A DNA stretch of 64,000 nucleotides, taken from the NCBI GenBank assembly GCA_019055375.1, contig JAHQIW010005426.1, positions 1-64,000 of the forward strand. The letters are read 5' to 3'. Under the pieces are notes generated by a model. That model did no database searches, had not been told where the DNA came from, and was given only the letters and a program-made list of their open reading frames with translations. This document shows, piece by piece, positions 22,063-33,949 of this stretch (position 1 is the stretch's first letter; every line of letters begins with the position of its first letter). The DNA is from Parelaphostrongylus tenuis (taxonomy: Eukaryota; Nematoda; Chromadorea; Rhabditida; Metastrongylidae). A program made the translations under genes and the position numbers.

Positions 22063-24064
22063 ATGATCTCGCTGTTGGCCATAATCCCGACAGTGCTAGG
22101 TTGTGGAGTGATGCCTGCTGGTCAAGGTAATAAAGTTTATAATCTCTAATGAGAATAGTGCATTATCTATGATCAGTCTAAATTCTTTCTAGCCACTTGC
22201 AGTGGTATGATGTTATACTTATACCGAATATGTGGAGTACTGTGCAAAAGCGTTTGCGTTAGCCGGGATTCGAACCCAGATCTCACTCTTTCCGGGAGCT
22301 TATGCTAACCATTGCACTACCGACGCTCGTTCTTGTACAGCACTCTTATTTACGCTACAACGCGTTGTCTGCCAACAGCCAACCGTCGACGGTCTGGCGG
22401 GACAGCCGCTATCGGCATAGAACCCACTTGTGTTGACAGACATTGGATATCGGTGATCAGTCTAAATTTTTTTCTATTTTGACTGCCAGACCGTCGACGG
22501 TTGGCTGTTGGCAGACAACGCGTTGTAGCGTAAATAAGAGTGCTGTGCAAGAACGAGCGTCGATAGTGCAATGGTTAGCATAAGCTCCCGGAAAGAGTGA
22601 TATCTGGGTTCGAATCCCGGCTGACGCAAACGTTTTTGCACAGTACTCCACATATTGGGTATAAGTGCATTATCTAATACATCATCACTACTAAACATAT
22701 CTTATTCTGTGATGAAACGATACTGGGTCTGAAAAGAGAGAGAACAAATTCTCATTGGAAATTATTCACCATAGTAATTTAGTTTATGAATACTCATTGC
22801 GTCAACTACGAGATCTCGTTGCAGCGAGCAATAGGACCTTCACCGTCACTGGCTTCAGTTTGCCTATTGCCATGGTCTACTCTAGCACAGCCGGCATCCA
22901 AAGCCCTGGTATTGCATCTAGCGAGGCGGGCGCAAGGGGGTTCGTACAGCGCCTTGTAATGCAAACAGTAAGTTGGCATTTCTTGGATTTCAAGTTTTTT
23001 TTTCACCACATTATAGAAGAGCGTAAAGGGCAAGCTGCAGTTTTCGACGCTACTTCAGACTCATCGTGCTTCATGCTCGAGTAGCTTCACGTAATTTGAC
23101 TGGAAAATATGTTTAAATAAATATTATGATCAAGCAAAACAATTTATTTTCCAGGTTTTCGATGTTCTTGAACGCCAAGGTCGTAGTGCTCTCCTACCCG
23201 ATGCTGTGATTTCAGCCATTTTGGGTCAACTTACCGTTGAGGTCACGTACAATCCACTGAATTGCCCGATGGTTACTAAGCCAGAAGTAATGCGTGAGCC
23301 CTCAATATTAAGCAACCATTGGTGGTTTCCACACAGAAATATAACATGTGTTGGAAAACAATAATGTGTATACTATTCCAAAAGATGTGCTTATTATTTG
23401 AGATCAAATGGAAGAATATTGAAGCTCTAGAAAATCTTCAAGGTATAAGAAGAACATTCGCAATGGCACTGGAAATAAAACCTTCAAATCTATGCTATTT
23501 TTTGAAAGAGTTTTTTTTTGAGAATGTGAAGTAGACAATATGGCAAGTGATAATTTGAAAGATTTTGAAATAACAGAAGATCAGTGCTCAAATGTGTCTT
23601 TGGTTTACACAGTTCTTTTCTGTAATGAAAGAGTGTGCTTACATTACAAAAACTTTCTTGCAGACAACGCCCAACGAATGACAGAGATCTATTGCATTGT
23701 CGTTGACAACACGGTAACGGGAATCTGCACCGTAATGATGGGGCAAAATAAACCGTGTAATATGCATGAAGCCCCCAACGTAATGATAACGGCTATTAAC
23801 GGCTCACACTTGACAATTTCAGGAACTCTTTCGGTTAGAATTGTTTCTTTTTTTGTACAACTTAGTTTTCCAAAAAAATTTTTGTAGACCACAAATATCG
23901 TCATGGCGAATTGGTCGAGACAAATGTGGCAAAGTGTAGTAAACAGAGCACTTCGAATGATGGCACTGGGTCCGTTTAGATCTGCACTTCTTCTCGGCCG
24001 TTGCTACTGTCGGGGGAAACTGATACTTAACTGTGATATTTTTGAAATAAATATACATCTTTAA
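22063..24064 (+). CDS. G4: five-exon secreted protein, CGVMPAGQ family
   Basis: Exons 22,063-22,126, 22,825-22,967, 23,155-23,293, 23,664-23,833 and 23,888-24,064 join without a stop into 230 codons. All introns are GT..AG, with phases 1, 0, 1, 0. Exon 1 encodes a short signal peptide (MISLLAIIPTVLG) and then CGVMPAGQ. Exon 2 has RTFTVTGFSLPIAMVYSS and GFVQRLVMQT. Exon 3 has VFDVLERQGRSALLPDAV and LNCPMV. Exon 4 holds three cysteines (YCIVVDNTVTGIC, then KPCNM) and ends LTISGTLS. Exon 5 has VMANWSRQMWQSVVNRALRM. Near residue 204 one extra base (about 23,981-23,984) shifts the frame relative to the copies ending SALATVGG or AAVATVS, so the last 27 or so residues are replaced by a cysteine-containing tail. 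An AATAAA lies at 24,047-24,052. A SINE foldback fills intron 1. I do not recognise a function; a secreted, disulfide-bonded protein is inferred. Confidence 0.7.
22215..22668. repeat. Inverted pair of SINE family 1 inside G4 intron 1
   Basis: Arms at about 22,215-22,400 and 22,486-22,668 are reverse complements, with an 85-base spacer. Each arm holds a complete tRNA-like unit: minus strand at about 22,253-22,328 and plus strand at about 22,555-22,626. The A-box is GTGCAATGGTTAGCAT and the B-box GGTTCGAATCC. The leader GCCAGACCGTCGACGGTTGG occurs in both orientations next to the spacer. The foldback lies in the intron between exon 1 and exon 2 of G4 and is absent from the matching intron of P7 (54,420-54,670). 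Confidence 0.8.
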
Positions 24065-25285
24065 TCAGCCGTATGCAGTATAGCCTTGAAAAAGCGATAA
24101 ACTGCCATATCACAAGGTGTTAATTAATTAAGGTAATGCAGATATTCAAGTTCGAGTTCACAATGTGACAAGCTCGGATTGAGGGTTTTTCTAAAAAGCA
24201 ACTGGGAAACTTACGAATAAAAAGTTATTTGAAGAACTCTCTTTCCCTGTTTAATTTCGTTTGCTCCCACTATTTTCTCTTAATGATGATAGCGTAAATA
24301 GTTGAGAAAAGATTTCAAAACGTGAACAGAACCATCTAAAAATATTAATATGGAATAGCAAAATATCATATGGTAATATAACAAAATCGAAAATAGTTTG
24401 AATAAGAGTAAGACACTAACACTACAATAATAGGAACTATAATGAACGTTACATTAATAAGTAATGATATGCAATGAACCAATAGCTGGAATACAATGAG
24501 ACATGCTGAATTGATTGCTGTTAAATTATCAGTTCCCATGTTGAGATGTTCACCATTTCTGTTTCAGAATTCTATTTGTGAATATAAAAAGGCACCAAGA
24601 GCTTGAGTTCTATTATACTACCAAGTGCTCGTTTGTTTGTGATGATGTTTCTTCACATCCGCATAAAATCACTGGGTGAAAATAAAGTTGAAGGGCGTTC
24701 GAATTTTTAGCTATCCTCCTGTAAAACTGCAACATGTCTTATGAAAGGCCTTTAGACTAAGAAGGATAAGATTCTTCTTGTTCTACACTTCTTCAATGTT
24801 CCATTTATTGCGCTTGCAATTGTTTGAAATATGTCGTATCTGTTAGAGTATAAGGAAACGCTTTACTTCAATCAGTAATGTCAAACTATTGTAATTGATC
24901 AACAAAGTTCTGTTGCATTTACTACGACGATGGGCTATATAGATGTATAAAGGAAAAACCGCCGATAAAAGTTCTGGTTTTTTGTTATTAAAAGCACTTC
25001 TTTTTATAAAAACTAGCTCTGTTGAAATCCTTTGAAAAATTGCAATATTCTCGCTAGGAGGCTAGGAGTGACCTTCAAGAAGCTCCTTTCGAAGCTCTTA
25101 GAGTGACAAGTGTGTTTTTCATAGAAGTGATTATTTTCTCATCTGGGCGTTAATTTCGCACATAAAACTGAATTTCTGTGTTTCCTTGTGACCAGCTGAT
25201 AATTCAATCAACGCACTCTGTGCGGATAGTGTTCAAAAATTTCTCGGTAAAACCTTTGAGGAAAACATCGCTTTGGACTAGTTGA
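24065..25285. other. G4 3' flank and non-coding stretch
   Basis: The first 140 bases or so are the conserved 3' flank of the gene family (CGATAAACTGCCATATCACA followed by a GTTAATTAATTAAGGTAATG stretch), also seen after F5, P7, P6 and P1. The rest is AT-rich with no supported gene; R1 phrases occur near 25,010-25,110. Confidence 0.5.
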
Positions 25286-25430
25286 TCCCCAAGTGCACTA
25301 CCAACGTCTGTTTTACCACCAATCTTTCTATTCTATAACGAGTCAACCTGTCAGTAGCCAACCGTCTGACGTCGAAGTTTTTCAAATCACCAACATTATT
25401 GGGGATATATGTAACACCACGCCATCTCCA
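25286..25430 (-). repeat. Degenerate SINE family 1 copy
   Basis: GTGCACTACCAACGTCTGTT (inverse of the tRNA-like 5' half) is followed by AACCTGTCAGTAGCCAACCG (inverse of the leader). The B-box is not recognisable. It is a worn, minus-strand partial copy. Confidence 0.5.
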
Positions 25431-25894
25431 AAAAAGCGTGTAAAAGACAGTTGTGTCTATATGGGTGTTTTGACTACAGGATCGCTCGGCCTCATTGGTA
25501 CTATGAAAATATCAAAATTTGCATTATTTCTAATTCTTTCAGTCGTATATGGCGTTGGCCCGCTTTGACTAGGTAACATGTGAAAAACCCTTTCCGTTTT
25601 CCTGAAATCGCGTTCTTCTGTAAATGTAGATGGTTCCAACTAGTTGCAATTACTCAACACTTGTTTGAGCAGCCGTCACTAATTTCAATCTCACAGAGTC
25701 CACTTCACTGCCTTCGTCTGCCTGTCATCTGCTCATCCTATTATGTTACAGGCCCATGAGCGTTTCGCTATCGATGTATATATTACTGAATCCCGATCTT
25801 GTGATAGTTTTTCAAATTATGAGCCACGCTAACAGACTAGACGTTGTGAGTACACATAAATTTTTACAAGACATCATTCAAACGCTCTGTGATT

Positions 25895-25980
25895 TTCCAG
25901 CAGTTTTACTGACGTGGCGGAAACATTAGCCCACGTCTCTGTTACATAGCGGAGCGTTGGAAAGAATTTTAAATCAAAAG
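25895..25980 (-). repeat. Short relic of the 59.5-kb non-LTR element
   Basis: CCAGCAGTTTTACTGACGTGG, shortened here to its core CAGCAGTTTTACTGACGTGG, and the following 60 bases match 59,815-59,880 (CCAGCAGTTTTGACGTGGTC, then TAATAGAGTGCTGAAAGGAC/CATAGCGGAGCGTTGGAAAG). It is a short fragment, not coding. Confidence 0.4.
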
Positions 25981-26079
25981 GTGAGTACGAAGGTGAGGGT
26001 CGGTGGCTTTTATGAGAGGCCTGAATGCGACCCATGCTGCTTTCTCTCTTTTGTACAATTCCCCCATGTCCGTCATTGA

Positions 26080-26420
26080 CATTGAACCCTCTCGTGTTGA
26101 CAGATATTGGGTATCAATAGTCAGTCAGAAATGATTTCATTTTTCTTGTATCTATGATGTTTTAAGGATTTCAAATAAAACATTTCTGATTGATCATTGA
26201 TACCCAATATCTGTCAACACAAGAGGGTTCAATGTCGATGACGACTACCCCGTCAGACCGTAGAGGGTTGGCTGTTGACAGATAACGCGTTGTAGCGTAG
26301 AAAGAGTGCTGTGCAAAACGAGCGTCGCTCGTGCAACGGTTAGCATACGCTCACGGAAGGAACGTGATCTGGGTTCGGGTCCTGGCTGGGCAAACGTTTT
26401 TGCACAGCACTCTACACAGT
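26080..26420 (+). repeat. Short foldback followed by SINE family 1 copy
   Basis: An inverted repeat of about 53-base arms (26,083-26,136 and 26,185-26,238, containing TGTTGACAGATATTGGGTAT) is followed by leader text and a plus-strand tRNA-like unit at about 26,315-26,388. The unit has A-box CGTGCAACGGTTAGCATACG and a damaged B-box GGTTCGGGTCC. Flanks AGAGTGCTGTGCAAAACG and CGTTTTTGCACAGCACTCT are near-perfect inverse copies. The first arm is the inverse of part of the SINE leader region. Confidence 0.7.
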
Positions 26421-26559
26421 TGCAATGTCGAACATTGATAAAAAAGAGAGACGTGCACTGGAAGTGCCATGCCAGATCTCTGGCAGGCCCAAAGTATGCA
26501 ATCAGATATCGAATTTCAAGCAAAGTCTCAAAAACAATGGAATGTGAAGGTATGTCTCA

Positions 26560-27800
26560 TGCATTTTACCAGCCATGATCAATCGACTGTGAATCACAAC
26601 AATGTCAAGTGATCCATGGCATCGACTGTTTTTGAAACCTTTTTTTCAAATATCCAGTGATTTCTTCATTACGGTGTACATGTTAGGCTCCGTCACCCTT
26701 AGTTATATGGAATACAACAGTTATTAAATCGTATAGCTGCTATTTTTACTTATCTGTTATGCTTTTAACTATCAATGTATCTACTTCCAAATAATCACTA
26801 CGATTATTCGTTACGCAGTGAGTCTATCGGACTGGTCGTGTTTCTCACACCAGCTGGCCGATGCATTCGCCAAAAATAACCAGCTTCTTCTTCATAGATC
26901 AGCCTGCCGTATGTCCGCGTAACACAAGGACTCGTGCTCCTTGATTGGCACCAAGAAATATTCCTAATAGATTTTGGGGCAGTGTTGTGCTTAACAGCTG
27001 TTCACAGTCTGAACCGAAACAGAATCCTGGAAGAGAGATATGTCCACAGCAGTTCCATTGGTCTACAGACGCTACTTGGAGCTCGACTGCGACTTCCACC
27101 TCTCTTGGCTTTAGATTATCCTGGTTATATCGTAATGTAGTTCATTTCGTTGTATAATGCTTGTGTGTGTAGTCACTGCTTCTTACAATAGGTAGCTTCT
27201 CTTATTCATCTAGAGATTTGGGGCTCGAGGGATCTTACACCTAGGCGCACACCTGTTGCATCATAATGAACACCAAACATTACAAAAAAGAAAGCGACAT
27301 GGTGACATGTAGTTATTGTTGTTCTTCAGTAGCAATTATAATGTAATTGTTATTTGTTGAGGTCTCTCGTTACGGCGATGAATTTGAATCGTAGGTCTCA
27401 GGATCAACACTGTTCGTCGTCAATTAAATAGTAAAAAACCCGCGTGGCGGGAACAATCTATACAAAATGCCCATCAGACCACAGAGCCTAAAATATGCTA
27501 TCAGATTATGTCTAATATATTCTTTATCAAGCATTTCCCTTAATAATAGAGATTTGATCTGAATCTGTTGTTATGTTTTCTTGTTGATCAACATGGAGAC
27601 ACTTCGGAGCTTCTCAAAACCGACCAGCTATCAAACTCAGAAAGGACTGATTGGTCGTAGACGCAGAGTGAAATTTGTGTTTCTCTAGTATCTGATCCCT
27701 AAACTGCTGCTTGCGCAGAAGTGAATGGCCTCTGATATCACCTACCATCACCTCGACCGTATGAGTCGCTGGAACCACTATATGATACCAGCCAATGTTT
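26560..27800. other. Stretch without a supported gene
   Basis: The segment 26,890-27,150 is open in two plus-strand frames and one minus-strand frame, and is somewhat richer in G and C, but no frame shows a recognisable domain or splice sites. I treat it as unknown, possibly an old repeat. The remainder is AT-rich. Confidence 0.3.
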
Positions 27801-28173
27801 TCTGCTGATGATGCACCATGATGAAGCATGATGAATTGGGCCTGCATAATCATTGGCAATACTCTCACGGCAATCTGTACTAGCGAACAGCCAAAAAAGC
27901 TATGTATGCCACCAAACAAGAAAATGGTGATAATAGAGGCTGTTCCCAGTAAACATTAACAATATCAGGAACTATCTCGATTAGAAATTTATTTTCTTTA
28001 TACATGATCATGATGGAGTGGAAATTTGTATAGACCAGAAACATCATCATGTCCAATTGGCTGGAGGCGATGTGCACAATGTAGTGAATAGAGCGGTTCG
28101 AATGTTGGCAGCGGGTCCATTTGGATCAAACTTTATCTCGGCATTAGCCACTGTCGGTGGAGGCCGAAATTGA
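27800..28173 (+). pseudogene. F5: last two exons of a CGVMPAGQ-family gene, broken
   Basis: The exon 4 match (about 27,830-27,979) reads CIIIGNTLTAICTSE and KLCMPP. It loses one base before TISGTIS, and its donor GT has become AT. The exon 5 match begins at 28,034 after an ATAG acceptor. It reads RNIIMSNWLEAM, loses one base, and continues in another frame as VVNRAVRMLAAGPFGS and ISALATVGG before TGA at 28,171-28,173. Two frameshifts and a lost donor make it non-functional. It gives the clearest view of the family's original C-terminus. Exons 1-3 were not found upstream. Confidence 0.75.
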
Positions 28174-28640
28174 AAAATAATGTATTTGAGACAAATATTT
28201 CATTTACCCGATATATGTTTTATCACCACAAAGCAATAAACTGACGTATCACGTGGGTGATCACTAGTCAGAGCACTGAAGTAAATTACGCCGAAGTGTG
28301 TACTGAGATAAACTTCAACGCTATGCTATTTTGAATTGTGAGAAGCACAGATCAAAATGTACAAAAAACATTGTTTAAGGTTTGAAAAACTGCTACCGTT
28401 TATGCCTCAACAGTTGTCACAAGAGTTAGTTGAAGATGATTTGGTAACATGTTTTGAGCCTTCTCTGATGTTTGATGTGGCACTCATACAATACTAGACA
28501 TCTGCTGTTTCGCCAATCCAGGCTCATCAGCAGCACGGTGCCTTTTGATTGAGCCAATCCCTCACAGGAATATACAGGTGGATAGACACCTGTATATGAA
28601 GAAATCGCCAACAGCAAATAACAGTAAGTCACTTGATAAA
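28174..28640. other. Conserved 3' flank and unknown repeat
   Basis: About 28,190-28,310 matches the 3' flanks of the other family copies (AGCAATAAACTGACGTATCA, then ACTAGTCAGAGCACTGAAGT). The piece at 28,445-28,560 begins ACATGTTTTGAGCC like the MITE at 35.4 kb but then diverges. Confidence 0.4.
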
Positions 28641-28974
28641 ATCTTTCAAAATAGCAGTGACCAACAGCCGAGCTCGTGGTTCAACGGTCGATTTCAACAA
28701 TCTTGACCATTTGCTCCCGTCAACTACTGCGATACGTTTATTTTACGACCCATAACTCTAACACAGCTAAAAATAGAATAAATGAAACTTATTCCAGATC
28801 AAAACTCAATAAGTAGATCAATAATATTATCAAATTGATAAAAAATATTACTTCGATGCTGAAATTAACAAACGAAAAATTGACAGAACTTTTCCTGCAT
28901 CCTATATATTTTGTGTTGCTCTATAACCTTTTTCGGACTAATGTTTTAGTGATTCCTTATTATCTTCTTAAGCC

Positions 28975-29235
28975 AGACACAAAGTTTTATAACACTACTC
29001 ACTCAAAAAGCTGACGTTCCGGCAGTTTTGCCTTCTTCGGAGTCTGGAAAGATCAGATTGTCCACAATCCAATCAGCCAGACACGTCCATTACTCTTCTA
29101 GAAAGATCACCAGACCCAAATTTCGATTGCATCAAGCACAAAATCGGCTTTAAACATGCTGAGTGTTTTTTTAATGAGTCTTACAATGAAATATTTAAGC
29201 TGAGACTACCACGCAGAGATCACAGGAACTCATAA
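28975..29235. repeat. Dispersed repeat with GCTGACGTTCCGGC motif
   Basis: This matches both arms of the foldback at 33.95-34.5 kb: AGCTGACGTTCCGGCA/AGCTGACGTTTCGGCA, GATCAGATTGTCCA/GATCAGGTTGTCCA, and GCATCAAGCACAAAATCGGC/GCATCAAGGACAAAATAAAC. No open frame supports a gene. The core 'gctgacgtttcggca..cgccttc' resembles tails of Penelope-like copies; this is inference. Confidence 0.6.
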
Positions 29236-29337
29236 TACCACTCACCCATCAAAACAGCAGTTTTATATATTGATACTATACACTCAGTGTAGATATGTAC
29301 TACTTTCCTTTTACTTTTACTCTACATCTATTTCAGG

Positions 29338-29762
29338 GATTGGCAGGGTGTTAGGAATTGCTTGACAGCGAATACTCAATCAACGCAAACGTTCATGGTG
29401 GACAAATCAGGAAGCTGGCCGCAGCAGTGCAAGAGAAGCGTTCTTACGACTCAACGTCACCCGTCCCCAAGATAACAGTCGATCTCACAATGCAAAGTCG
29501 GCTCGCCAAATCTTGAAGGAACTGCTGCACCATGGTATCACATCCTTCGTTTAGCCTTGATATCAATCCATCGGACAATCATCTATTCCGCACCCTGAAA
29601 CAGTATCTGTTAGAGAAAAGGTCTTGAAATTACAATCAGCTTAGAAATGACCTCACCGACTTCTTTTACCCCAGCCTTATCCTTTCTAGAAAAAAAGGCG
29701 TCCATTTATTGCCCAGCAAATGGCTGCATGCCATTAATCATGGTGGTGTCTATGTTTGCTGA
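29338..29762 (+). pseudogene. Mariner-type transposase C-terminal half, decayed
   Basis: The plus strand reads LLDSEYSINANVHGGQIRKL and then AAAVQEKR. It continues in shifted frames to LDINPSDNHLFRTLKQYL, a decayed form of the YSPDLAPSDYHLFRSL..YL block, then to NDLTDFF and finally to GVHLLPSKWLHAINHGGVYV before TGA at 29,760-29,762. The order of blocks is that of mariner transposases. At least three frame changes and an in-frame stop make it dead. It is a different lineage from M1 and M2. Confidence 0.75.
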
Positions 29763-29899
29763 TTAAATGATTTCTTGGAATAATTAGCAACTAAATTAAC
29801 AAAACTGTTGAAATGCGAAGGAAGGAGACAACCCGATACTCGAAGTTGTTACAATAACAACAGATTAGCGTAGACCGTCACCCATTCTCCCTACTTGAA

Positions 29900-31590
29900 T
29901 AACTCAACCTAGTAGGCACTCCCCGAAAAACGCCTTGTCTCTTCTGATAAGTCCACAGTATGATAGAAAATCCGCAGTAGCATATAAAAACTCCTCTTTG
30001 TGAGATATGTTGTGCTCAAAAGCGCAGGTGAAGTGGTTAGAGGTGCTTTGCGTTGCAAAGAGCGGTGGTGCGATGGGAGGTCACTTTGTAAAAGACAGAT
30101 ATGCATTCGACCATTTCAAGCAAAGTTAAAAATTGAAGACGAATGCATGGCGCATCCCTCAAGGATTGATCAGCGGCTCGGCTTTATCCTTTCGCTCTTT
30201 ATGTCTTGTTTACAATTCCTTCATTGGAATTTACGAGTAGACATATAGAAAGTTTGCAAAGATTCCCATTCCGAAGCTTGCAGGAACGTAAACGGTGCAC
30301 ATTACAGTACATAAGTAAAAGGGAACTCGGTATCAAATCATCCTAAAAGTAGCGAGCGTTTTAGTAAGAAAACGTAGCACGAGAGAATGAGATTGTATTA
30401 TGAATATGCAACATGAGTAACTGATCGACAACAAACACAACCAAAGCCTACTTCATTATTCTCAAGGCCGACTATCTAATAACATCGCCATACTTCAAGA
30501 ATTCCTTATTTTCTCCATAAACCAGACACAAGGTGTTATAATAACCGATACTTTCGTTATCTCGACCCTGTTTGAGGCCTGCAGTAATAAGGCATTTTTG
30601 ATGTTGTAAAATGTTGTGATAGTCGTTCGATAATTGAAATCAAGTAAATTCGCAAGCTATGTTTTATTTCTTATATGGCTTGTTTCTGGCGATGTAATAT
30701 TCAAAAAACAATAATTTTTCACATTTGAGCAATTTTGGCCGGATAGAACTTTTTTATAATCAAATTTTGATAATTAGTTAGAAAAAATCTCACCAATTCC
30801 AATGGTATACTTAGTTTTTATAACGGACTTCTTACAGCTCTGTGATATTTTTGGGAAGATTGGGTTTCACACATTCGAATCATTGCTGTTACCCTTACCC
30901 ATTTGAAAGCAAGGCGTTTATCTTTACTCTTCTAGTGACTCTGTAGCTTATTCGATAACTCCAATCTAGCCGATTTCAACAGTGTTCCTGCATTCAGAAA
31001 GGAAACCTTTTAACGCGCTGTAACAGTCAAAATAAAATTATGTTTCACGCTTGTGGCGGTTCGGAGCATTTTTCGCTGGATAGAGCATTTTCCTTAGATT
31101 TTTAGTAACCAATAAATGATCTTCTAATGATATATTTGGTTTTGAAACGACTTCTTAGTGCGCTCCTAGCAGCTGAAACAAAATCAGCTGTCGCGCATTG
31201 CAACGATGGCACCATTGCCATCACGCATTATCGATATGTGACATGAGATTTCGCAACTTAGGGAGAAAGGCAAAGAGCCATCTCAGCATTCTCCCTTCTC
31301 CCTTCTCATCACCTTTCGCCCGCTCCTCATCAAGTCCACTTAATCATAAGCATTTTTGCTTCACTACCATCAAAAGAGATGCCGTCGTGCAGTTAGAAAA
31401 ACACGGCGTATTAAAATCCAAACGTGTGTGCAAGAAAGGACATTGAATGAAAATTTAGCTCTGTTTGCAACTTGCATGGCGATGCTGCAAACATAGGTGT
31501 CACAATAGGGTCAATATCGCCTGTCATCTCTCACCTGTCGTCCCATTGATCGTCGAGTGACTTGAGCAGGTACCTGTAACAGTTCCACTT
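29900..31590. other. Non-coding stretch with dispersed repeats
   Basis: About 30,040-30,245 belongs to repeat D, also at 42,290-42,425 and 47,130-47,235 (AGATATGCATTC, then GAAGACGAATGCATGGCGCA). About 30,600-31,190 holds several R1 pieces, and 31,120-31,190 matches the foldback at 58.7 kb. No gene is supported. Confidence 0.45.
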
Positions 31591-32700
31591 TTCCCTATCG
31601 CGTTCAGGAGTAGCCCAGTGAGTCCTCCTCGTTCTAGATATTCGCTGAGCATCATATTTTTCTTCTATGCCTTTTGTGAAGAAATCGGACCAACTGGTCG
31701 GGGGTATTCCTGTAGAGCGCTTGATGTCCCAAGGAATTCAGTCAGTAACGGCTCTCGCCCATCGGTTGTCGTTGAAGCGCATCACGTGCCCGGCCCACCT
31801 TATTTTCGATATCCTGGCGTGTGGAACGGCGTCTCTAATTTTCGATCGTTGGCGTAAGTCGGAACTTCGGATCCTTTCCCTCTCATTTGCGAGATACGGG
31901 ATATTCTTAGCATCGACCTTTCGACTGCGCGTTCAATAACGCCAAGTGATCTCTCATCCTGCTTCCGTAGCGACCAGGTTTCTGATGCATACGTTAGGGC
32001 ACGAATAATTGTCGAGTCGAAAAGGTGGGCAGGGAGTCGGATGTTCTTATTTCTCTTCACTACATCTTCGATGCTCTTAAACTTCCCCAACCGCTCGTTT
32101 CCTCCTGCTCAACTCTGGAGCTAGGTCGTTCATCATGTTGATTTAACGACTTAGATAGACGTAACAATTGAGCGTGAACGGGGCATTCGAAACCCATCCG
32201 TACTTCATAAACATTTTCTTTAGATTTAGATGAAGACCTATCTTTCCTCGGGTGTTATCGAAATCGGTCAACATTCGTTCCGCTTGGCTGATGTTTGGTG
32301 TTATGAGAACGATATCGTCAGCAAAGCGAAATAATTTTCTTGTCGGCCGTCAATTTTCACTCCCATATCGTCCCAATCTAATGTTCGCATGACGGTTTGG
32401 AGGGTGGCAGTGAATGATTCTGGCAAATTTGTATCGTCTTGTCAAGCTCCCTTTTTACGTCAATGGTGATATTGTTGTGGAATGGAGATATTTTGGTCGT
32501 GTAATCTTTATTTAGCTCACGAAGCATCATTATGCACCGAGTAAGGACGCCCTGGTTATCCAGAGCCTCTACAACCGCTTATCTTTCCATTGAATCAAAG
32601 GCTTGCTCTGGATCGATGGAACTGAGACAGATCGGAATTGTACTCTCGTATACCTTCAATGAGTGAGGGTCAATATTAGAGTCGGGAATCGATTCGACAT
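31590..32700 (-). pseudogene. RTE-type non-LTR retrotransposon, reverse transcriptase part, decayed
   Basis: On the minus strand, starting near 32,650, STIPICLSSIDPEQAFDSME matches reverse-transcriptase motif A (ID..AFDS). RFADDIVLITPNISQAERML at about 32,326-32,265 contains the catalytic FADD (32,314-32,325). Then come NAPFTLN-like text, FKSIEDVVKRNKNIRLPAHL and TYASETWSLRKQDERSLGVI (32,090-31,800), and an AGHVMRFND-like tail near 31,780. Several frameshifts and stops separate the blocks. The 5' endonuclease domain was not found. This is the longest of three copies of the same element. Confidence 0.85.
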
Positions 32701-32709
32701 CACTCATCT

Positions 32710-33880
32710 TCCTTTCATTATTGCTCCTCGTTTCTTCCACAATTGGATGAAGAGTCAATGCCGATTAGATAGTGCAACGAAAGCCTCGGTATAAACCACA
32801 GCTCAAAACTGAACCACAGAACAATCCAGGGCTAAAATGACTACTTTTTCAAATTATTCTCAAATGCAGGTGAAGGCGCCTAACCTTCCGAAAGTGATCC
32901 GTATTATAGTGTGACTTGTCAATCTTTCAAACACATTAAATTATTTTCGACAAATCCTTTTCCTAAGAAAAAGCTTATGAGAATGTAGAGAAAATTTCGA
33001 GCTATCAGAAACAATCCTGATATTCATCAAAAAAATTCACATGTGACTCGTGCTGCGGTTTACTGTTGTATCTAGACACATCCCAGTAGACAAGAAGTGC
33101 TCACCGAATGCGAAAATTAATTTTCTTTCGACTGGTGATTATTTTTTGAGCCACGCATTACCAGGCATATTGAAATTTGAGCTGTGGTCTTAAGAATACA
33201 CTCGAAGCGAAAGATTTTTCTTTCGATTGTTACAGCGCTCTAGAAAAAATCGTTTTGAAAACCAAAAATTGATTCACCAAGATTTGCTCTATCTAATGTT
33301 AACAGTTCGATTAGAAAAAACTTCCGCCCAGCGATAAATCCTTCTACGTGGAACAAAATTTTATTTTAGCTGCTTTGGCGTTAGAAACAACTGATTGAAA
33401 ATAAGATTTACCGGGAAATCACTTGAGTTGAACTAGTGAACCACTATCAAAACGTTTCGCAATAGCGAAAAATACGTTCTTACCGAATGCCTGAAACATG
33501 CTCGAGATAATATAAAGTACTCATCTTTTAATTATAATTTGAGCCAACATGCCATGCGGTCTGTCAATGATAGGGCTCTTGTACAACGCGAAACACGTAA
33601 TTCGACCTTACTTACAGTCTCTTTAGTCGGGCAGAACTCTTCTTATAATAGTAGAAAAATAGCAGCCGAGAGCAATCGAGTGTCGAAAATTGCCATTCTT
33701 ATAATTTCTTACTTGACGGCGGTTGTGTAAATCATTCGTCTCTGCTCACCTCTTTGTAGGGAGAGGGGGAACTCCCGATAGGATTGGCTAAAGACGGAGG
33801 GTTTTGCCTGACTGACGAGATTTCGAGGTTGTAACACGTGTATCGGGCTGTACAAGAGCCCATTAACAGACTACATGACA
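32710..33880. other. Non-coding stretch, R1-type repeats
   Basis: R1 phrases occur at 32,960-33,060 and 33,120-33,480 (GAAAATTAATTTTCTTTCGA, TACAGCGCTCTAGAAAAAAT). A 63-codon frame at 33,539-33,730 shows no recognisable features. Confidence 0.4.
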
Positions 33881-33949
33881 TATTGATTCAAATAATAATT
33901 ATAAGATGTGTTGTAAGTTGAACGTCGTTCTAATAAAACACTCGGGCTA

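Noticed and set aside
22232..22698. Frames of 62-74 codons on both strands
   Set aside because: They are translations of the SINE foldback in G4 intron 1; their near identity reflects the inverted repeat.
27614..27919. 101-codon minus-strand frame
   Set aside because: It overlaps exon 4 of F5 in antisense; similarity to the family on the plus strand explains it.
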